A model generated the notes under the pieces. That model ran no database searches. It had not been told where the DNA came from and worked only from the letters and a program-made list of their open reading frames with translations. Positions 7,588 to 14,996 of a DNA stretch of 64,000 nucleotides are shown here, one piece after another (the stretch's first letter is position 1; each line of letters opens with the position of its first letter). A program made the position numbers and the translations under genes. The DNA comes from RYN-428 sp035551995 (GTDB taxonomy: Bacteria; Planctomycetota; Phycisphaerae; Tepidisphaerales; Tepidisphaeraceae), in assembly GCA_035551995.1 (NCBI GenBank), contig DASZME010000066.1, positions 1-64,000 of the forward strand, read 5' to 3'.

Positions 7588-8961
7588 TTAAATCCCCGGC
7601 GACCCCTGCGGCGGGCGCCGATAACGGACCCGCTCGCGCCCTCCATCCTCATCGCGTCCGCGATCCCGATTGCCGCCGCGCCCCGGCCGTTCCTGCCGCT
7701 CTTGTTCGTCCTCCTGCTCCTCCCGGTAAAACTCCGGCTTCCGCGCGGCGATATATTCCTTTGCCAGCTCATTTTCCCGCGCATGCCGCTCGGTCAAGTC
7801 AGCCGCCGCGAAATCCCGCTCGCCGGCGATGGCGCCACGATGCTCGCCCATGCGCCGCTCGGCGTCCTGGAACTGCAGCTCCTGCGCCTCCAGCGCCGCC
7901 CGATCCTTGGCCGCGCCGCCGCTGAGGCGGCGGAAGAGGGAAGGGCGGTCGGCCCGTTCGCGCAGCGCGGCGATCGATTCTTTCAGTTTGTCGAGTTTGT
8001 AGTGTTCGCTTAGCTGCTCTTTCTTCTCGGCCAGGTTCCTGGCGTAGCGGTCATTCAGCGCCGCCCGCTCGTCGTTTTGCCGGTCCTGATTCTTGTTCAG
8101 ATACTCCGCCGACCATTTCTCAAAATTCCGATTGGCGTGATACCGCCGCCGCTCCCGCGTCTTGGCTTCGCGCTGCGCCACTGCGGCGGTGGGCAGCGTC
8201 TTGATGTCGATGTCGCTCAATCGAGCGTTGAACGCCGCCGCCCGCACGTCGGGCAAGTGCCGTACCGGATTGATCGCCTTTCCCCAGCGATCCACGACCA
8301 CAAACCGGCGATTGCCCTGCGCCAGCGTAAAGCCCTGCGCCTTGAGCGCCGCCGCAAATCCCCGCCCGCTGTCCGACTGGCGCCAGGCGTTTTGAATGAC
8401 CGGATTGCGCTCGCGCTGCGGCCTTTTCTCGCTGCGATGGTTGGCGTTGCTCTCCCGCGCCCGGCAGCAGATCTTGCCGTGGGTCTTCTCGTACTGCAGC
8501 GCCCACGCCGCCAGCTTTTCCTTGCTGCGGCTGAGAGTCGCGGCCTTGCCCGTCAATGGATGAACCCGGTTGACCAGAACATGCACGTGCGCCTGCGGCT
8601 CGTCGTTGTGCGAGACGTAGATCGTCTGGTGTTCGTGCAGACCGAGCACTTTCGCCGCTTCCTTCGCCGTCGCCAGCATGTGCGCCTTATTCGGCTTCTG
8701 CTCGGGATGCCAGGCGACCGAGAAGGCGAAGACCGGCTTCTCCAGTTTCCGGCCGGTCGCCCGCGTTCATGCCGCCTTGAGCATTGCCTGATGGCTGGCG
8801 GTCCAGGCCATGATCTTCCACGCCTTCTGGGCGTCGTCGGTCAGCAGATTCTCGGTGTGCGTCCAGGCGACCCGCTCGCGCGTGTCGGCGTCCTTGTCAT
8901 GCAGGTAATACGCCGCCGCGCCCTTGAAGCTGCTGCCGGTGGCGGTGACCGTCGGTACCAT
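7588..8961 (-). pseudogene. Mobilization relaxase (MobA/VirD2-like) with in-frame TGA
   Basis: The gene starts at an ATG at 8961 (MVPTVTATGSSFKGAAAYYLHD) and runs in one frame to 7588, with a TGA codon at 8769-8767 after ...HQAMLKAA. Beyond the stop the same frame continues RATGRKLEKPVFAFSVAWHPEQKPNKAHMLATA, then HVHVLVNRVHPLTGKA, where the HVHV-x-NRVH histidines belong to the metal-binding motif of MOB relaxases. A long charged coiled-coil tail (about 160-340) follows, ending in a Glu/Arg-rich region. A relaxase nicks oriT and pilots the strand into a recipient. Either the stop disables the gene, or it is read through; if so, two fragments of 64 and about 363 residues are possible. It follows a MobC-like gene by 2 bases, a normal mob operon. 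Confidence 0.75.
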
Positions 8962-8963
8962 GG

Positions 8964-9302
8964 CTACGGGTTCTCCGCTTCGACGGCGCGCAGGACCAGC
9001 TTCTCGATCTTCTCGCACAACCGGCTTAGCTCCGGCGGCACCCGCCCGGCACCGTTGGCGGTGCGGGTCATCTGATTGAGATTGACGCCGATGCGATTGA
9101 GCTCTGCGATGAGCATCGGGTCCGCCGTGGCGGTGCGCGAGAACTCGACGCGGGCGCTCAGCGCCGCCCAGCGAAGATATTCGCTTTGGTCGATCCCCGC
9201 CTGCCGGATGCGCTCGGCGATCTGCGCCAGTTCGGCGGCCGTGACGCGCACCCGAATGAAGTGTCGGCGGAGGTCGTCGCGTCGTTTTGATGGCCGAGCC
9301 AT
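8964..9302 (-). CDS. MobC-like relaxosome accessory protein
   Basis: A 112-residue basic protein, starting MARPSKRRDDLRRHFIRVRVTAAE. The N-terminus looks like a ribbon-helix-helix DNA-binding region, and a C-terminal ELNRIGVNLNQMTRTANG matches the MobC-family motif seen in plasmid mobilization proteins. The frame is open 36 codons upstream, but that part lies across the oriT-like repeat. The ATG at 9302 gives the usual length and leaves the repeat outside the gene. It precedes the relaxase by 2 bases and would help it open oriT. It appears intact. Confidence 0.75.
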   Translation of the reverse strand: MARPSKRRDDLRRHFIRVRVTAAELAQIAERIRQAGIDQSEYLRWAALSARVEFSRTATADPMLIAELNRIGVNLNQMTRTANGAGRVPPELSRLCEKIEKLVLRAVEAENP

Positions 9303-9361
9303 GGTACTCCATTGCGCGAGGCTGCCCGGCGAATGCCGGACTGTCCGGGGGGATGCAACGG

Positions 9362-9420
9362 GGGGTCGAAAACCCCACTTGCCAAGATCGTTTTTGTGCC
9401 ACAAAAACACATCTTGCTAG
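9362..9420 (+). other. Predicted oriT: inverted repeat plus nic-like site
   Basis: Upstream of mobC, a near-perfect inverted repeat gtttttgtg-c-cacaaaaac (9390-9408), flanked by matching caagat/atcttg, is followed about 8 bases later by catcttg|ctag (9410-9420). This resembles the YATCYTG|Y nick consensus of MOBP relaxases. Inverted repeat, 8-base spacing and nick is the layout of the RP4-type oriT. A second hairpin, ggggt-cgaaa-acccc, lies at 9362-9376. The site sits immediately upstream of the divergent side of the mob genes, as in many mobilizable elements. The prediction is by pattern only. Confidence 0.6.
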
Positions 9421-9631
9421 CCCTAAAGTTGCAGGAAAACTCCCTTATCCCCAGATTCTACGCCTTGTCTGTCAACGGTGTCGGGGGCAGAAGGGAAAAA
9501 GAATGTGATTTGTGGCCTGCTCCGCAAGCGCCGCCGGTTACTTACCGGGAGAGCTGCATCAATTCGCGATCCATGAAACGAGAAAAGACGTGCGATCGCG
9601 CCGATCGTTCTCCGTGGATGCTCCAAGTTTC

Positions 9632-9661
9632 TTGCCTTTCATTTGCCAGATATGCTATCGT
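9632..9661 (+). promoter_or_regulatory. Possible promoter of the toxin-antitoxin pair
   Basis: TTGCCT (9632-9637) and TATCGT (9656-9661), 18 bases apart, lie just before the antitoxin gene, and an AGGTG ribosome binding site follows at 9671-9675. The boxes are weak matches. The rest of 9421-9631 holds no gene that I can support. Confidence 0.35.
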
Positions 9662-9679
9662 GAAGGCGCGAGGTGAAGC

Positions 9680-9934
9680 ATGGCACAATTGGTGATTGAC
9701 GATCTGGAAGACGACGTGCGGGACAAGCTTGCGGACTTGGCACGCGACCATGGCCGCAGCGTGTCGGAGGAAGTCCGCGGCATCCTCCGGGAAGCTGTCA
9801 CGATACAACCCGACACCGATCCCAGTGTGGGACTGGGTACGCGTCTGGCTCGCCGTTTCGCCGGCCTGGGGTTGGATCATGAGATTCCTGAACTGCGCGG
9901 CGGCAGAATCGAAGCGCCGAGCTTTGAGCCATGA
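9680..9934 (+). CDS. FitA/VapB-type antitoxin (ribbon-helix-helix)
   Basis: An 84-residue protein beginning MAQLVIDDLEDDVRDKLADLA. The N-terminal part has the pattern of a ribbon-helix-helix plasmid-stability protein (VIDDLEDDVRDKLADLARDHGRSVSEEVRGILREAV), and the C-terminal tail with LARRFAGLGLDHEIPELRG is typical of the toxin-binding part of FitA. Its last four bases overlap the start of the toxin gene (ATGA), the classic arrangement. It would bind and inhibit the toxin and repress the operon. It lies in the mobile island, where such modules stabilise the element. Confidence 0.85.
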   Translation: MAQLVIDDLEDDVRDKLADLARDHGRSVSEEVRGILREAVTIQPDTDPSVGLGTRLARRFAGLGLDHEIPELRGGRIEAPSFEP

Positions 9935-10368
9935 TCGTCCTGGATACCAATGTCCTGTCCACGATGATGCAGGGCGTCCATGAGCCTGCCGTAAAAGCAT
10001 GGCTCGACGCGCAGCCGATCTCCTCTCTGTGGACCACGGCCATTTCGGTTTTCGAGGTGCGGTACGGCTTGGCCCTTCTACCCGCCGGGGAAAAACAGCG
10101 CGGTCTCCAAGAAGCGTTCGAGCAGGCGGTGCATCAGGATTTGGCCGCAAGGGTGCTGGCGTTCGACACCGCCGCCGCCATTGAAACCGCCGTGATCGCC
10201 GCAAAGCTGCGATCCATCGGCCGCCCGATAGACGTTCGCGATGCAATGATCGTCGGCACCGTCGCGGCTCATCAAGGCACTCTGGCGACGCGCAACATCA
10301 AACACTTTGCCGACACTGGGATCCCTCTCATCAATCCGTGGCAATTGGGCCCACCCGGCCCACCATGA
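9931..10368 (+). CDS. FitB/VapC-type PIN-domain toxin
   Basis: A 145-residue PIN-domain ribonuclease. MIVLDTNVLSTMM carries the first acidic residue, ISVFEVRYGL the conserved Glu, and PIDVRDAMIVGTVAAHQGTLATRNIKHF the later acidic residues and the TRN motif. Known members cleave tRNA or other RNA when not held by the antitoxin. All the key acidic residues are visible. The last residues (QLGPPGPP) adjoin a truncated IS110 gene, so the natural C-terminus may have been changed by a few residues. Confidence 0.85.
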   Translation: MIVLDTNVLSTMMQGVHEPAVKAWLDAQPISSLWTTAISVFEVRYGLALLPAGEKQRGLQEAFEQAVHQDLAARVLAFDTAAAIETAVIAAKLRSIGRPIDVRDAMIVGTVAAHQGTLATRNIKHFADTGIPLINPWQLGPPGPP

Positions 10369-10369
10369 C

Positions 10370-10814
10370 GGCGGCGCAGAACGTGATTGCCGAGATCGGC
10401 ACTGACATGGATCGCTTCCCCACAGCCGCCCATCTGGCGTCATGGGCCCGACTGTGCCCCGGCAACAACAAGAGCGCCGGCAAACGCCATGGCGGCCGGA
10501 TGACCGACGGCAACCGGTTTCTCAAAAGCACGCTGACGCAATGCGCGTGGGCAGCGAGTCGCAAGAAGGACAGTTATTTTTCGGCTCAGCACCGGCGCAT
10601 CGCTTCTCGCCGCGGCATCAAACGCGCGACAATGGCGGTGGCCCACACTCAGTTATGCATTTGCTGGGAACTGCTTAAACATGGCCAATGTTATCAGGAC
10701 TTGGGCCGCGACTATTTTGACCACCTGAATGAAGACCGCGTTAAACGCCAGATGGTGAAGCGATTGGAGAAGCTTGGTTATGAAGTGAAAATGGAGAAGA
10801 AGGACGTCAGCTGA
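10370..10814 (+). pseudogene. IS110-family transposase, C-terminal fragment
   Basis: About 145 residues, matching the transposase_20 half of IS110 transposases. It begins with IAEIGTDMDRFPTAAHLASWA, then LCPGNNKSAGKR, FLKSTLTQCAWAASRKKDSYF, AVAHTQLCICWELLKHG and DYFDHLNEDRVKRQMVKRLEKLGYEV, ending at a proper stop. The N-terminal DEDD domain is missing, and the fragment abuts the end of the toxin gene. It is an inactive remnant. Confidence 0.8.
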
Positions 10815-10818
10815 GCGA

Positions 10819-11073
10819 TTGTTTTCGGAGCAGCCGGTCGTCTGCGCCACCCTCGAACAGATCGCCCGCGAAGGCGCCCGACGCGCCTTACAGAAGGCGA
10901 TCGAGGACGAGGTGGCTGATTACTTCAACGCCAACAGCCAGTGCCTCGACGATCGCGGCCGCCGCATGTTCGTTCGCAACGGCCACAAGCCGCCGCGTAC
11001 GATCCTGTCGGGCCTGGGTCCGATCGAAGTCAAGCCGCCGCGCGTGGACGATCGCCGGGTCGACGAGAACTTT
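10819..11073 (+). pseudogene. IS256-family transposase, N-terminal fragment
   Basis: The segment LEQIAREGARRALQKAIEDEVADYFNAN, then RNGHKPPRTILSGLGPIEVKPPRVDDRR, is the N-terminal region of IS256 (mutator-type) transposases. The match stops at about 11073, in RRVDEN, where it joins a minus-strand integrase-like remnant. The open frame continues to 11472, but that part is out of family and antisense to the remnant and the tRNA. The DDE domain is absent. Confidence 0.75.
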
Positions 11074-11298
11074 CCTCAAGTCATCCTTTGTCCACCGGTC
11101 CCGCCCCGTGTAGGTCAGAACGCTCCATGCCTTGCGGATGCAACCGGCGGCATGGCGGGCATGATCTTCATCTTTGCCGAGCCAGTGGATTGTCGGAAGA
11201 AGGTTGCCGGCTTCGCCTTCATGCCTGCCGCAGCAGATTTTGTAGAGGCCTCGGCCCTTCTGGTAGGTCACGTCCATCGGATGTTTTGTGTTTCTCAT
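11074..11298 (-). pseudogene. Probable tyrosine-recombinase (integrase) N-terminal remnant
   Basis: The minus strand just downstream of tRNA-Asp encodes about 75 residues: MRNTKHPMDVTYQKGRGLYK, ICCGRHEGEAGNLLPTIHWLG, KDEDHARHAAGCIRKAW. This resembles the N-terminal arm of integrases found in Phycisphaerae, where a short basic domain precedes the core-binding domain; I recall the style rather than a specific family. It is cut at 11074 by the IS256 fragment, so no catalytic domain remains. An integrase gene next to the 3' end of a tRNA is the normal layout of an integrated island. Confidence 0.4.
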
Positions 11299-11355
11299 GC
11301 CGGCCATTGTATCGGCCTTTTGGATACGGATTGGATACACCACTGGATGCGCGCA

Positions 11356-11384
11356 CGAAAAAAGGCCCTGAAATCAGGGCCTTT
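11356..11384 (-). terminator. Rho-independent terminator of tRNA-Asp
   Basis: On the minus strand aaaggccctga-tt-tcagggccttt forms a perfect 11-bp stem followed by a T-run. It is placed about 35 bases after the tRNA-Asp 3' end. Confidence 0.85.
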
Positions 11385-11417
11385 AATCGTTCATAAGTCC
11401 TTATCAGGACTCATCAG

Positions 11418-11491
<74 letters not shown>

Positions 11492-11508
11492 GTAGCGAAA
11501 GTCGAACA

Positions 11509-11536
11509 AATCTACGCGCAGCGCGCGATTTGTCAA
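11509..11536 (-). promoter_or_regulatory. Promoter of tRNA-Asp
   Basis: TTGACA (11531-11536 on the plus coordinates) and TAGATT (11509-11514) are separated by 16 bases. The -10 box ends 17 bases before the first base of the tRNA at 11491. The -35 box is a perfect sigma-70 consensus. Confidence 0.75.
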
Positions 11537-11760
11537 GGCCCGCGCAGTGACGGGAAATGTCGCGCGGCGAATGGAGGCCATTTTTGGCGGTGAAGGGTAT
11601 GCCGGTCATTCTCGGACGTTCAGTTCTGACGGGAAATCAAGATTGGGAGCCCCGTCAGCGGCTGTTTGCCAAAAAAAGACGGGCACTCTCGCCGGAACCG
11701 GCTCGCTTTACACGCCGTCATGAAATCGGTCCGCTTGCGTACGATTCGCTACGATGACAT

Positions 11761-11766
11761 TATAAT
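11761..11766 (+). promoter_or_regulatory. TATAAT -10 box implying a leaderless transcript
   Basis: A perfect TATAAT ends 7 bases before the ATG at 11774, so a normal start point would fall on the A of the ATG. The best -35 candidate is TTGCGT at 11735-11740, with a long 20-base spacer. No Shine-Dalgarno sequence is present, consistent with leaderless translation. Confidence 0.5.
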
Positions 11767-11773
11767 CCAGACC

Positions 11774-12742
11774 ATGATACTGGCGGGCATCGATGAAGCG
11801 GGATATGGTCCGGTCCTTGGGCCGCTGGTGGTGGGGGCGTGCGCGTTTGAGGTCGAGGGGGATCCGAAAATGAAGGCGCCGTGCCTGTGGAAATTGCTGC
11901 GGAAACTCGTCAGCAAAACGCGATCGCGCGACGGAAAAAAAATTCATGTCAACGACAGTAAGCTCGTCTACAGTACATCGACCGGCCTGAAAGAACTGGA
12001 ACGCTCGGTGCTGGCCGTCGCGTCGGCGTCGGGGGATTTTCCCGTCGACCTGGAGATGTTGCTGGGCCGAGTGGCGCCGGCCGTGTTGGCGGAGATGAGG
12101 CGGTATCCCTGGTATCGAGCCGAATGGCAATCGAACTTTCCGCTGGAACAACAGGCCATGAGCGTCAAGCTTTTCGCCAACGGATTACGGGCCGAGATGG
12201 ATCGAGTGAACGCACGTTGCGTGCATCTGGCGGCGCGGGTCATCTGCGAGGGGGAACTGAACCGCATGTTCGACGCGACACGAAACAAAAGCAATGTTTT
12301 GTTTTCGGTGGCCGCCGGGCATCTGGACGATTTGCTGCGGAACTTCGGGGATCGTGATCTGGTGATCATCTGCGACCGCCAGGGCGGGCGCGGGCATTAT
12401 GGGCCGCTGCTTCGGCTGATGTTCGATGAATGGTCGCTGCAGATCATCAGTGAGATCGACGGCTTCAGCGAATACCGACTGTGGAAAAATAAACGGGCGG
12501 TGCGGATCGTCTTTGTCGAAAAGGCCGAGACGGGATGCTTGCCGGTGGCGCTGGCGTCGATGCTCAGCAAGTATTTGCGCGAAGCGATGATGCACCGCTT
12601 CAATAATTTCTGGAAGCGCCAGCTTCCCGATATCCTCCCGACCGCCGGTTATCATGGCGACGGGAACCGCTTTCTGATCGATATTCAGCACAAGCGAGTC
12701 GAGCTCGGAATCGCCGACGCGGAATTAATCCGCTCCCGCTAA
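11774..12742 (+). CDS. RNase H-fold nuclease related to RNase HII
   Basis: A 322-residue protein beginning MILAGIDEAGYGPVLGPLVVGA, which is the active-site motif of type 2 RNase H (Asp7, Glu8). Later VIICDRQGGRGHYGPLL supplies another Asp, and GCLPVALASMLSKYLREAMM corresponds to the xAASIlAKVxRD segment of RNase HII. It is much longer than ordinary RNase HII (about 200 residues), with an insert between residues 40 and 190. The family occurs in planctomycetes as a second, large homologue. It probably cuts RNA in RNA-DNA hybrids; substrate is unknown. The frame is open upstream, but the motif and the promoter position fix the start at 11774. Confidence 0.75.
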   Translation: MILAGIDEAGYGPVLGPLVVGACAFEVEGDPKMKAPCLWKLLRKLVSKTRSRDGKKIHVNDSKLVYSTSTGLKELERSVLAVASASGDFPVDLEMLLGRVAPAVLAEMRRYPWYRAEWQSNFPLEQQAMSVKLFANGLRAEMDRVNARCVHLAARVICEGELNRMFDATRNKSNVLFSVAAGHLDDLLRNFGDRDLVIICDRQGGRGHYGPLLRLMFDEWSLQIISEIDGFSEYRLWKNKRAVRIVFVEKAETGCLPVALASMLSKYLREAMMHRFNNFWKRQLPDILPTAGYHGDGNRFLIDIQHKRVELGIADAELIRSR

Positions 12743-12834
12743 ATCGTGCGATTCAATTTTATTTGGCGAGCCTGAAAACGCGTTGCTTCTCAAAGGGGGC
12801 GGTGTTAACTTGTCGGCCGACGGAGAACGATCCA

Positions 12835-13167
12835 ATGGCGGTTGAGAAATGGTCGAATCGAGTTCTCGTGGCGCGGCTGGCGGATGATCCGCAGATGACC
12901 GAAGATCTCCTGACTCTCGATCAAACGCCAAACCAGAGTCCGCATGACGTCGTGCTTGATTTCAGTTCCGTGAATTATATCAATTCATCGCACCTCGCCC
13001 GGCTGTTGAAGTTGCGAAAGCGGATGATCGCCGACGAGGGACGCTTAATGCTGTGCAGCGTCGGCACGCAGGTGTGGGGCGCATTTCTAACGACCGGGCT
13101 CGATAAGGTGTTCCATTTCAGCGACGACATGGCGACGGCGCTGGCCTCCATCCAACTGGCTCGCTGA
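12835..13167 (+). CDS. STAS-domain protein (anti-sigma factor antagonist type)
   Basis: A 110-residue single-domain STAS protein. VLDFSSVNYINSSHLARLLKLRKRM is the conserved helix-strand region with the Ser-Ser pair at the phosphorylation position, followed by LMLCSVGTQVWGAFLTTGLDKVFHF, the last strand and helix. Such proteins bind anti-sigma kinases and release sigma factors, or act in other partner-switching systems. The ATG at 12835 is chosen because GGAGAA lies 8 bases upstream; an earlier in-frame start would add a segment without family features. No kinase or phosphatase gene is next to it. Confidence 0.8.
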   Translation: MAVEKWSNRVLVARLADDPQMTEDLLTLDQTPNQSPHDVVLDFSSVNYINSSHLARLLKLRKRMIADEGRLMLCSVGTQVWGAFLTTGLDKVFHFSDDMATALASIQLAR

Positions 13168-13242
13168 AGCGAAAATCCGCAAAAACCTCTCGCAAAAACA
13201 AATACACTTTCGCAATGTGAATCGCGACTGCGTCCTTTGATT

Positions 13243-14042
13243 TCACCGGCTCCTGCGGTGCGCGGAAACTCGAAGCTGGGTCGCGCGTGAGGTCCGCGGC
13301 GGCGCCATCTCTTCGGTCGGCCGGGTTTCCAGTAGGGCGACGCCGTCGACGGTAACCAGCGCGCTGTCGGCCACGCCGGACATGCGAATAAATCGCGGCG
13401 TCAGTTTTTCGTCCGAATGCCACCGCACGTCCCGCCGCACCGTAATCCACCCGCGAATTCGTCATGCGTCAGCGCACCCGGCAGCATGACGTCTTGAATC
13501 TCCGGCGGTTTCCATCCTTTGGGGCGATGCGTGTCGGGATAAACATAAGGTTCCACCGCCACCCCGTTCCACTGCCCGGCAAGACTCACCCGGTTGCGAA
13601 TGCCGACGGTTATGGGGTCTGACCAATCCGCCGCCAGCGGCGAAGCCCCATCGCCGTGAACGATTTCCGCCAGGATTCGGACATTTCCCACGAGCATATC
13701 CCCCGCCTTAACGAGAAACGCGATCTGGCCATCGGCGCCAAGCGGTCGCATTGAAATGACCTGTGAACTCGCTCCTGCCTTAAGCGTGGCGGACGCAGAA
13801 ACATCGACCTGCCGAAACTCCGTCACTCGAAGCTGCAGATCGCTTTGCGGTGACGGTTGTGCATCCATTGCGACAATGCATTGGACCTTTCCGTCGGCTT
13901 CCATGTAAGACGCCCGAACGGAAATTCTGGGCGCAGGGTTCGCCCGTCCGTGGATCGGCGCCAGAACAACGCCGAGTAAGAAGAGTGCCGAAAAAAGTGG
14001 ACGTACCGCCTGACGTGTCGTCTGGGTCTGCCGCATTATCAT
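13243..14042 (-). pseudogene. Secreted protein with galactose-binding-like C-terminus, frameshifted
   Basis: The first frame (14042 to 13401) encodes a signal peptide (LFSALFLLGVVLAPIHGRA) and about 170 residues of beta-rich sequence. It then reaches SLAGQWNGVAVEP and ALTHDEFAG, after which it goes out of frame. In the next frame the protein continues WITVRRDVRWHSDEKLTPRF, IRMSGVADSALVTVDGVALLETRP, ending at 13243. The joined sequence resembles the sugar-binding jelly-roll of GH2-type glycosidases, but no catalytic domain follows. The shift falls at a run of three C (13450-13452), so one base may be missing by mutation or by sequencing error. The gene is probably truncated either way. Confidence 0.55.
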
Positions 14043-14105
14043 CTGTCCTTCGGATTCCGCCGACCATTATTCGTGCGTTGAATTCGTGTATCCGCAATGA
14101 ACGTG

Positions 14106-14924
14106 TCACGCCACCACATTTCGCAGCGTCCCGATCGGCTCAATCGTGATCCGCACCTCATCGCCGCTCTGCAACGTAAACGCATCCGGCGGCACCACGC
14201 CCGTCCCGGTCAACAAATAACAGCCCGCCCCGAAACTCGTCTCGCGATATAAATATTCCACAAGCTCCTCCGGCTCGCGCTTCATCTGCGCCAGCGTCGT
14301 CGCTCCCTGAAACACGGTGGCGCCCGCGCGATCGATGCGAATCGAAATTTCCGTCGATTTCGGCAGCGGATTCTCGGCGACGAGAACCGCCGGTCCCAGG
14401 GCGCAGCTTCCGTCGTACACCTTGGCTTGCGGAAGATAGAGCGGGTTTTCCCCCTCGATGTCGCGGCTGCTCATGTCGTTGCCGATGGTGTAGCCGACGA
14501 TCTTGCCGCGGCGATTGACGACCAGCGTCAATTCAGGCTCGGGGACATTCCATTTTGAGTCCCGACGAAACCGGACGACTCGGTCGTTTCCGACAGCGCG
14601 ATGTCCCATCCCCTTGAAAAACAACTCGGGCCGAGCCGCGGCATAAACGCGATCGTAAAAATCACCGCCGCCGGCGGATTTGGCTTCCTCCATGCGCGCC
14701 GTTCGGCTGCGGAAATAAGTCACGCCCGCCGCCCACACTTCCTGCGACCCGATGGGAGCGAGGAATTCGGTGGGCGACGCATGAGAGGCGCCGAACGCGA
14801 TCGCCTCGGTCGCGGTGGCGATGATGTCGTCGGCGTTGATGACCTCGTCCCATGATTGGGGAAGCGCGTAATGTGTGCCGTGTTGCTCGACCGTCGGGCC
14901 GCGAGTGGATAGATAGAGTTTCAT
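14106..14924 (-). CDS. Fumarylacetoacetate hydrolase-family protein, probable 2-keto-3-deoxy sugar-acid enzyme
   Basis: A 272-residue FAH-fold protein. The motifs are WAAGVTYFRSRTARMEE, YAAARPELFFKG, RRDSKWNVPEPELTLVV (metal-binding Glu pair), GYTIGNDMSSRDIEGENPLYL and PQAKVYDGSCALGPAVL. This subfamily includes 2-dehydro-3-deoxy-D-arabinonate dehydratase and related 2-keto-3-deoxy-acid enzymes, so a role in sugar-acid breakdown is likely and would fit the L-fuconate dehydratase at 53496. The exact substrate cannot be told. The ATG at 14924 is preferred over a TTG one codon earlier. It lies next to homoserine dehydrogenase without obvious operon logic. Confidence 0.8.
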   Translation of the reverse strand: MKLYLSTRGPTVEQHGTHYALPQSWDEVINADDIIATATEAIAFGASHASPTEFLAPIGSQEVWAAGVTYFRSRTARMEEAKSAGGGDFYDRVYAAARPELFFKGMGHRAVGNDRVVRFRRDSKWNVPEPELTLVVNRRGKIVGYTIGNDMSSRDIEGENPLYLPQAKVYDGSCALGPAVLVAENPLPKSTEISIRIDRAGATVFQGATTLAQMKREPEELVEYLYRETSFGAGCYLLTGTGVVPPDAFTLQSGDEVRITIEPIGTLRNVVA

Positions 14925-14996
14925 CAAAATCCCTGTTGAAAATCAGACGCGTCAGGCCGGGATCAAGAGCGCCATTCCGGCTCCGGCGAACGATGA

